Part shown: in pieces, positions 60,901 through 64,000 of the stretch
How positions within the stretch are numbered: the first letter of the stretch is position 1
Layout: each line of letters starts with the position of its first letter
Origin: Stomorhina lunata
Taxonomy: Eukaryota; Arthropoda; Insecta; Diptera; Rhiniidae
Direction of reading: 5' to 3'
Assembly: GCA_933228675.1 (NCBI GenBank)
Contig: OW121742.1
Span: forward strand, 107,028,940-107,092,939
Length of the DNA: 64,000 nt
Notes under the pieces: model-generated
What the model was told of the DNA's origin: nothing
The model's database searches: none
The model's input: only the letters and a program-made list of their open reading frames with translations
Position numbers and translations under genes: made by a program

Positions 60901-61044
60901 TTTCCAATGAAACCTACAAAATTTGCCTAATGTAGGTTTATCTTCATCGCTGGTGGCATCGCTGCGGGTGGGGAAATGTATGAAATATTTGAGATTTATA
61001 TGGGTTCTATTAAAGGCCCAATTCTTTTTATATACTTACGCCAT
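48858..61044 (-). CDS. SLC13 / INDY-family dicarboxylate-citrate transporter, complete 12-exon gene
   Basis: Exons in transcript order (minus strand): 61044-61040, 60961-60838, 60773-60657, 53063-52915, 52862-52748, 52678-52500, 52142-51810, 51744-51650, 51599-51513, 49641-49448, 49370-49233, 48995-48858. They total 1674 nt, 557 residues plus stop. All introns are GT-AG and all phases match. The protein is a multi-span membrane protein. It shows FHWKGCFTVLIPLVFLPLPL (helix 1), YWITECIPLYVTSLIPV, QYFKDTVVMFIGGLMVALAV, the substrate-loop region SFISLWISNAASTAMM (143-156), the STIGGCGTLIGTGTNL loop (207-222), LGGGFALSEGS (400-409) and the SLC13 signature SMAFHLPVGTPANAII (486-501). Relatives move succinate, citrate and similar acids across the plasma membrane. 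The usual SNT motifs read SNA (149-151) and ANV (451-453). Introns 3 and 9 are swollen by satellites. Which fly paralogue it is (Indy, Indy-2 or another) cannot be settled here. Confidence 0.95.
49233..49370 (-). CDS. SLC13 exon 11: family signature
   Basis: Residues 467-512, with the PROSITE-type SLC13 pattern SMAFHLPVGTPANAII followed by MNYAYIKSKYM. Phase 0 at both ends. The donor GTAAGT is on the minus strand at 49232. Confidence 0.95.
49448..49641 (-). CDS. SLC13 exon 10: second SNT-type loop
   Basis: Residues 402-466: GGFALSEGSKSSGMAVLLGN, a membrane helix, then TNFSANVPISNILIPVLQEL. The second SNT-type motif of the family (TSNVATT in vertebrate members) is SANVPIS here. Confidence 0.94.
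49800..51345 (+). repeat. 143-bp satellite array in intron 9
   Basis: About ten diverged monomers built round ATATCTCGAAAACTTTTGAA, CGATTTAAATGATTGCATTC, GATATTCTTAGAAGAATTTT and ATGCTATGGCCAGTTTATC. The left edge (49823-49945, with ACACTACTCCCTTTATCCTC) matches the left edge of the intron 3 array (53105-53235), so whole blocks moved between introns. Confidence 0.9.
51513..51599 (-). CDS. SLC13 exon 9
   Basis: Residues 373-402: PYPTTRERALLTWEFINNKI then SWGLIFLLG, leading into the GGGFAL loop of exon 10. Donor GTAAGT. Confidence 0.93.
51650..51744 (-). CDS. SLC13 exon 8
   Basis: Residues 341-373: PVDTSCPVMLSVIAFFVFPM, a membrane helix, then TCFCCSHLKAEG, unusually Cys-rich. Acceptor TTTCCAG; donor GTATAT, weaker than consensus but phase-consistent. 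Confidence 0.9.
51810..52142 (-). CDS. SLC13 exon 7: large central loop and flanking helices
   Basis: Residues 230-341: RFPDATDTIDFTNFIFWAFP, helix VCIDTLLLFVCLQI, a hydrophilic loop with EAQDVAKGTLASDKVKAVVL and YEELGPMTVHEWQVLLWFVC, then LLFLRSPGFTQGWGDFMNAV. The loop containing KYEELGP and the W-x-x-x-L helix are typical of animal SLC13 proteins. Confidence 0.94.
52500..52678 (-). CDS. SLC13 exon 6: glycine-rich loop
   Basis: Residues 171-230: HNVIEVYMDESVEPAVDGKK, then FGVAYASTIGGCGTLIGTGT and NLSFKGIYEG. The GG-x-GTLIGTGTN motif is a family hallmark near the substrate site. Confidence 0.94.
52748..52862 (-). CDS. SLC13 exon 5: first SNT-type motif
   Basis: Residues 132-170: LHFGLVCVTSFISLWISNAA then STAMMCPIIMAILGELEE. 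In most family members the motif is SNT; here it is SNA. Confidence 0.95.
52915..53063 (-). CDS. SLC13 exon 4
   Basis: Residues 83-132: DSEAISKQYFKDTVVMFIGG, LMVALAVEYCNLHKRFALKT, IIIVGCSPRR. It matches the QYF-x-D...GG(L/I)...A(V/I)E-x-x-NLHKR pattern of the family. Confidence 0.95.
53105..55350 (+). repeat. 143-bp satellite array in intron 3, partly in trimer higher-order form
   Basis: About 15 monomers (ATTTCGATTTATAACACCTA, TATCTCGAAAACGATTGGAC, TTTAAATGATTGTATTCGCA, TATTCTTAGAAGAATTTTAT). A diagnostic monomer lacking TTCT (GGCAGAATTTTTAATATTAG) recurs at about 53590, 54015 and 54440, a period of about 425 bp, so here three monomers repeat as a unit. Confidence 0.92.
55360..56080. repeat. 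Degenerate tandem repeat of about 150-200 bp
   Basis: GGTATCTTGTGAGTCCGTTA, GCGGGCGGAGTTTTGGAGAA and GACTGCTCTAAATGCTTCGT-type phrases recur four to five times with indels. The frame at 55326-55535 is repeat-derived. I do not know the source element. Confidence 0.6.
56081..56500. other. Intron sequence with a GA microsatellite
   Basis: A (GA)n tract lies at about 56386-56408. The rest is unassigned intron 3 sequence. Confidence 0.5.
56510..60600 (+). repeat. Higher-order satellite in intron 3: five monomers, period about 811 bp
   Basis: About 24 monomers, each anchored by GATCTGATCAAAATATCATC. Five types follow a fixed order, marked by what follows: ATTATAATCTTCTTATGGAC (139 bp to the next), AATATAATCTTCTTAAGG (169), ATTTTAATCTTCCTATGG with AAAATACAAAT (168), ATTATAATCTTCATATGG (168), ATTTTAATCTTCCTATGG with AAGAATACAAAT (166). 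The first type falls near 56995, 58139, 58950 and 59758. The steps of 811 and 808 give the period; the first step of 1144 contains one extra two-monomer pair. Confidence 0.93.
60657..60773 (-). CDS. SLC13 exon 3
   Basis: Residues 44-82: EYKCMYVILICCFYWITECI then PLYVTSLIPVFALPGLGIS. The YW-x-TE-x-IP-x-x-x-T motif is a family hallmark. Phase 0 at both ends; donor GTAAGT. Confidence 0.95.
60838..60961 (-). CDS. SLC13 exon 2
   Basis: Residues 2-43: DATSDEDKPTLGKFCRFHWK then the first membrane helix GCFTVLIPLVFLPLPLL and CPGS. Acceptor CCCACCCGCAG; donor GTGAGA. Confidence 0.93.
61040..61044 (-). CDS. SLC13 exon 1 coding part: ATG plus two bases
   Basis: AAAAATGGC is followed at once by the donor GTAAGT. 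Joined to exon 2 it reads MADATSDEDKP. TTTTCAG directly precedes AAAAATGGC, so this could even be an internal exon of 9 nt with 5' UTR further upstream. The alternative, a start inside exon 2, has no ATG in frame before the first helix, which supports this start. Confidence 0.75.
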
Positions 61045-61281
61045 TTTTCTGAAAATTTTTTGTTTAAATTTTCTTTATATTAGTTTAATATTTTACAAAA
61101 CTATTTAGAAATTTATAAAACAATTTTGATAGTTTTCAAAAACTTTTCTTTTTTCAAAAATAATTCAATTTTCAATAAAAGATTTGACAATTTTCGCATG
61201 GCCTTTTCATATATTGATAAATTTTATTTTGGTAATCAAAAATTTTTATTAATTAATTTATTTTTTCTCTTTTTCTTTACA

Positions 61282-61562
61282 GAGTTTCTCAAACATCTTC
61301 CCCCAAGTCCCCCTCCCCAAGTTCATCATAACAATATGCTTAATATTACCTAAAGAATTGTTTGGGTATTCTTTGACTTGAAGGCTCAACGCTTCCCGAT
61401 GTGGAACATGCATCCCTATAGTGAAAGTTTGAGTAAAAGTCGTGAAGATTTAGTAACCGCCTCAAAGTTAGCCTCACAAATCGCCTTAGCTTCGTACAAG
61501 CATCAGAGACATGGCAGCAGTCCAAATTTGTATCAGGATCAAACGGATAATATACGCAGGAG
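61282..61562 (+). CDS. Probable exon of an unidentified plus-strand gene
   Basis: A pyrimidine tract with TTTACAG ends at 61281 and a strong donor GTGAGT starts at 61563. The frame is closed by a stop at 61351-61353, so the coding part would start at the ATG at 61399 (FPMWNMHP) or the better-placed ATG at 61408 (AACATG). It reads MHPYSESLSKSREDLVTASK then LASQIALASYKHQRHGSSPN and LYQDQTDNIRR. The composition is protein-like and clearly different from the surrounding AT-rich DNA. I do not recognise the family. It lies head to head with the SLC13 gene, about 350 bp from its ATG. Its further exons would be to the right of the window. Confidence 0.55.
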
Positions 61563-62550
61563 GTGAGTATTTAAATTTCTATAAAAGGAAAGATTGATTT
61601 TAGTTTAGTTGTGGCAGTCGGGTAATCGGAATTACTGAGACTAGATTCCAGTAACGGCGATATCAGTTTCCGTAATATATAATTTATATCAAAATTTGAA
61701 ATTACCTACGCGTCCTCTATCGACGCTCAACACTGTATGACTGTAGAATAAAAAGCTCAAACAATTCGTCTACAGAGTAACAGATGGCGCAGCTTTGAGT
61801 CTTAACTTCAGCTTCTAGTTTAGTAATACTCTAAGTTACAAGCTTAAACCTCAAAAGGGATGTCAGTGAAGATAGGTTTTATTATGGGTTAAATATTTAT
61901 CGCAACATCGTTATCTCTCGCTCCATTCAGAGGGCCCCTCGTTGAAGCTTGTAATCAGAAATTTCCCTAATTGCTATTGCTAAAAGGGACCTTGTGAATA
62001 CCCTATATACATGTTATTTATTTGTTTTTTTCTTCGATTGTTAAAAATGTAGAATCTGTCGAAAAAAAAGTGACTCATTTGTAAGGTGATATCTGATAAG
62101 AAATAGCTACAATGATATGACATGATAAAGATCATATCATTTAACCATTAGCATTTCTCTGGCAAAAAATACCCCTAGTATATTGTGTACTAGATTTGTA
62201 CTAGTACTAGTTTTGTACTAGATTAAAGAAAACATCAACACAATTTCTTTAATCTAATACGAAACGGTATTAGGTACGAAGGTAGGTACAAAGGTACGAT
62301 TTCGACTCTTATATATAGGGTGATTGATTTTAAACCATATTAAATTACGCCAAAATAGAAAAAGTATCCTCAGATTCCGCAAGTCATTTTGGTACTAGCT
62401 TTATCTTAACTGTCTTGAAAAATTAGGTTTAATCAGGCTTGAGTTCATTTAACTTTCAAATTATTAATTTTGAAAATTTGAAAAGTAATTGTGGAGAAAA
62501 ACTGAAAAAATTTATTTTTGAACGCGGCTCAGTGGATTGCAATTTCTATG
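61563..62550. other. Presumed intron of the plus-strand gene; dispersed repeat pieces
   Basis: 61610-61680 contains GTGGCAGTCGGGTAATCGG and TTCCAGTAACGGCGATATCA, resembling 757-830. GTACTAG is repeated at 62190-62220. No exon was found. Confidence 0.4.
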
Positions 62551-62586
62551 TCGCATACTGACATAGAAAGCTATGTCAGTATGCGA
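62551..62586. repeat. Perfect 16-bp inverted repeat with a 4-nt loop
   Basis: TCGCATACTGACATAG, loop AAAG, CTATGTCAGTATGCGA. It stands alone in otherwise ordinary sequence. Confidence 0.85.
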
Positions 62587-62966
62587 ACATTACCTTAACT
62601 TCTGGCTTCTCCAGTGACTGAGGTCAGATCTCCACATTAGGCATTAGGAAGAAGCAAATTTATTTCAATTTTATTTTAAATGTAAGTTCTAACCTTGTCG
62701 TTCGTAGTAAAGGCAAATCACTTGTAGCCTGAGACTCTAAGTCCACATACCTTGTTTTTGTGGATTCAAGGTTCTAGGACTAAGGCCACGTCTATACTGG
62801 GATTGACAAGCTAAACCTACACTAGATTAACTGCTGCACTAATAGAGTTTAACATTTTTCCCGACATACTCCTTACAACTCATTGAGGAAATAAATTTCC
62901 AACCAGTTGTTTTAAAATTTTTCTGGTTTTGCATTACCAACAGTTTGGTCTCCGTAGTTCTTATTG

Positions 62967-63008
62967 AGACCCTATGCTATACTGGAAGTCAAGGATAACA
63001 CAATAAGA
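62967..63008 (-). mobile_element. 42-bp micro-insertion of a retrotransposon 3' end
   Basis: It is flanked by an 11-bp direct repeat AGTTCTTATTG (62956-62966 and 63009-63019). The minus strand reads GTTATCCTTGACTTCCAGTA and continues TAGCATAGGGTCT, matching the 3' end of the nested element at 14575-14620 and the copy at 14698. Confidence 0.65.
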
Positions 63009-63169
63009 AGTTCTTATTGGAGCTGAAAATCAAACTGCCACCACCTGGCGGAGGGGAATGTCGGTTCTGCTACCACCTTTAGTTTGGCAGACAGTCTGAT
63101 GTCAGCTCAGTCACGGTTTTTAGAAAGTCATAGGACCTCGTATTACTGCAGTTTAGGATTTGCAAAAAA

Positions 63170-64000
63170 CCGTGAAAATGAAAAACCGCGGTTTCGGTTT
63201 TAAAACACCCAAAACCGGCCGGTTTCGGTTCGGTTTTCGGTTTTTAAATAAAACTATTTCAGTTTAAATTTGTAAGAAAATTTAGATGACTTCATTAAAA
63301 CATATTATAATTTAATACTAAAACTTAGGAAAATAATTCAGGTTTTTCAAATATGAGGGATTTCTTAAATAAGTCTTGTTTCTTTTGGAGAAACTGCAGA
63401 GCCCCTTTAACGTGAATAATATTTGCATCCGAGCGACAAATTGCTTCAATAGTAATTTTTACAAATAGCAACTGAACTTAATTCACGATTATAATGCCTT
63501 TTAACGCTTGTTTGTAAAATATTATAACGAACTGACGAATTTTTGAAATACCGAACAGTTTTTCTTACAGCCTCTAGGTTCAAATGTATATGGGCAATCG
63601 GTTTTAAATGATTCAAAAGTTTATTGTCGCCATCTTCAAAATTGTCTTCGCTTTCGTCGGTTTAAAATTCATCCACATTTGGATTTATATGAAATTTTTC
63701 ATAAAAAACATCAGTGACTGTAAAATGAATTCCGTGTGCCAACCATAACTGAAACAGTGTTTGATTTTTAGATCCAAATTTAATATTGACTGCTGCTCCA
63801 TCTATAGTACATGCTACGATGTTTGTATCAAGTGAAATATTAAACTCCATTAGCTTTTGTCTAGTAGTTTCTTGCGTTTGCTTGGAATTACACGTTCCAA
63901 AAATACGTCTGAGTCCCAGGTTATAAAATATACCATCATATACCGTCTTCCCCTTGCACTTCTCCATTCGTCCATTGTAAGGCACCTTTTGTTTTTTCAT
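63170..64000 (-). pseudogene. hAT-type transposase, degenerate, cut by the window end
   Basis: The minus-strand frame from 64000 to 63662 (112 codons, open at the window edge) reads TVYDGIFYNLGLRRIFGT then SLDTNIVACTIDGAAVNIKF and LFQLWLAHGIHFTVTDVFY. The TDGAAVN...AHGIH-x-x-V-x-D-V-x-Y pattern is typical of hAT transposases around the second catalytic Asp. After a stop at 63662 (NVDEF) related sequence continues with stops (LEAVRKTVRYFKNSSVRYNI, near 63500-63600). Farther left (63170-63250) is a CCGGTTTCGGTT-rich tract that may be part of the element. Only the central part of a usual transposase of about 600 residues is present. Confidence 0.75.

Overview
The window looks like nuclear DNA of a higher dipteran, most likely a calyptrate fly such as a blowfly. 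This rests on three things seen in the sequence: very AT-rich DNA, insect-type GT-AG introns, and two recognisable animal genes with insect-like relatives. The exact species cannot be read from the sequence. Only about 3.5 kb codes for host protein. Most of the rest is tandem satellite DNA, plus degraded transposons.

Left part (1-12,760). Dispersed repeats, a 716-bp terminal-inverted-repeat element (1560-2275) and a decayed non-LTR retrotransposon RNase H region (about 4.4-5.9 kb, minus strand) precede the 3' part of an Iduna/RNF146 E3 ubiquitin ligase gene (plus strand, exons between 8246 and 12147). The gene has two alternative second halves of its PAR-binding WWE domain. One exon (8632-9161) has its own stop and poly(A) signal. 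The other (9567-9843) splices on to a long low-complexity C-terminus (11376-12147). The exon with the first half of the RING finger is not visible.

Middle part (12,765-48,790). This is a gene desert between the two genes. It holds a mariner-type element (12765-14945) with a 5'-truncated non-LTR retrotransposon nested in it, two more mariner-type fragments, a fold-back MITE, and about 22 kb of tandem arrays. One palindromic satellite of about 31 bp recurs in four arrays here, and in a fifth inside the Iduna intron. There is also a 60-bp satellite that stays open in several frames, a 7.4-kb array of an 11-bp unit, and a 369-bp unit repeated five times.

Right part (48,800-61,050). A complete 12-exon SLC13/INDY-family transporter gene lies on the minus strand (ATG at 61044, stop at 48858, 557 residues). 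I assembled it with every splice phase consistent. Its introns carry a satellite of about 143 bp and, in intron 3, a higher-order satellite of about 811 bp built from five monomers. A probable exon of an unidentified plus-strand gene (61399-61562) starts about 350 bp away, head to head. The window ends in a degraded hAT-type transposase on the minus strand.

No operon, CRISPR or prokaryotic system is present. The best candidates for undescribed biology are the alternative WWE exons, the multi-array hairpin satellite, the altered SNT motifs of the SLC13 protein, and the 40-bp retro-insertions with target-site duplications.
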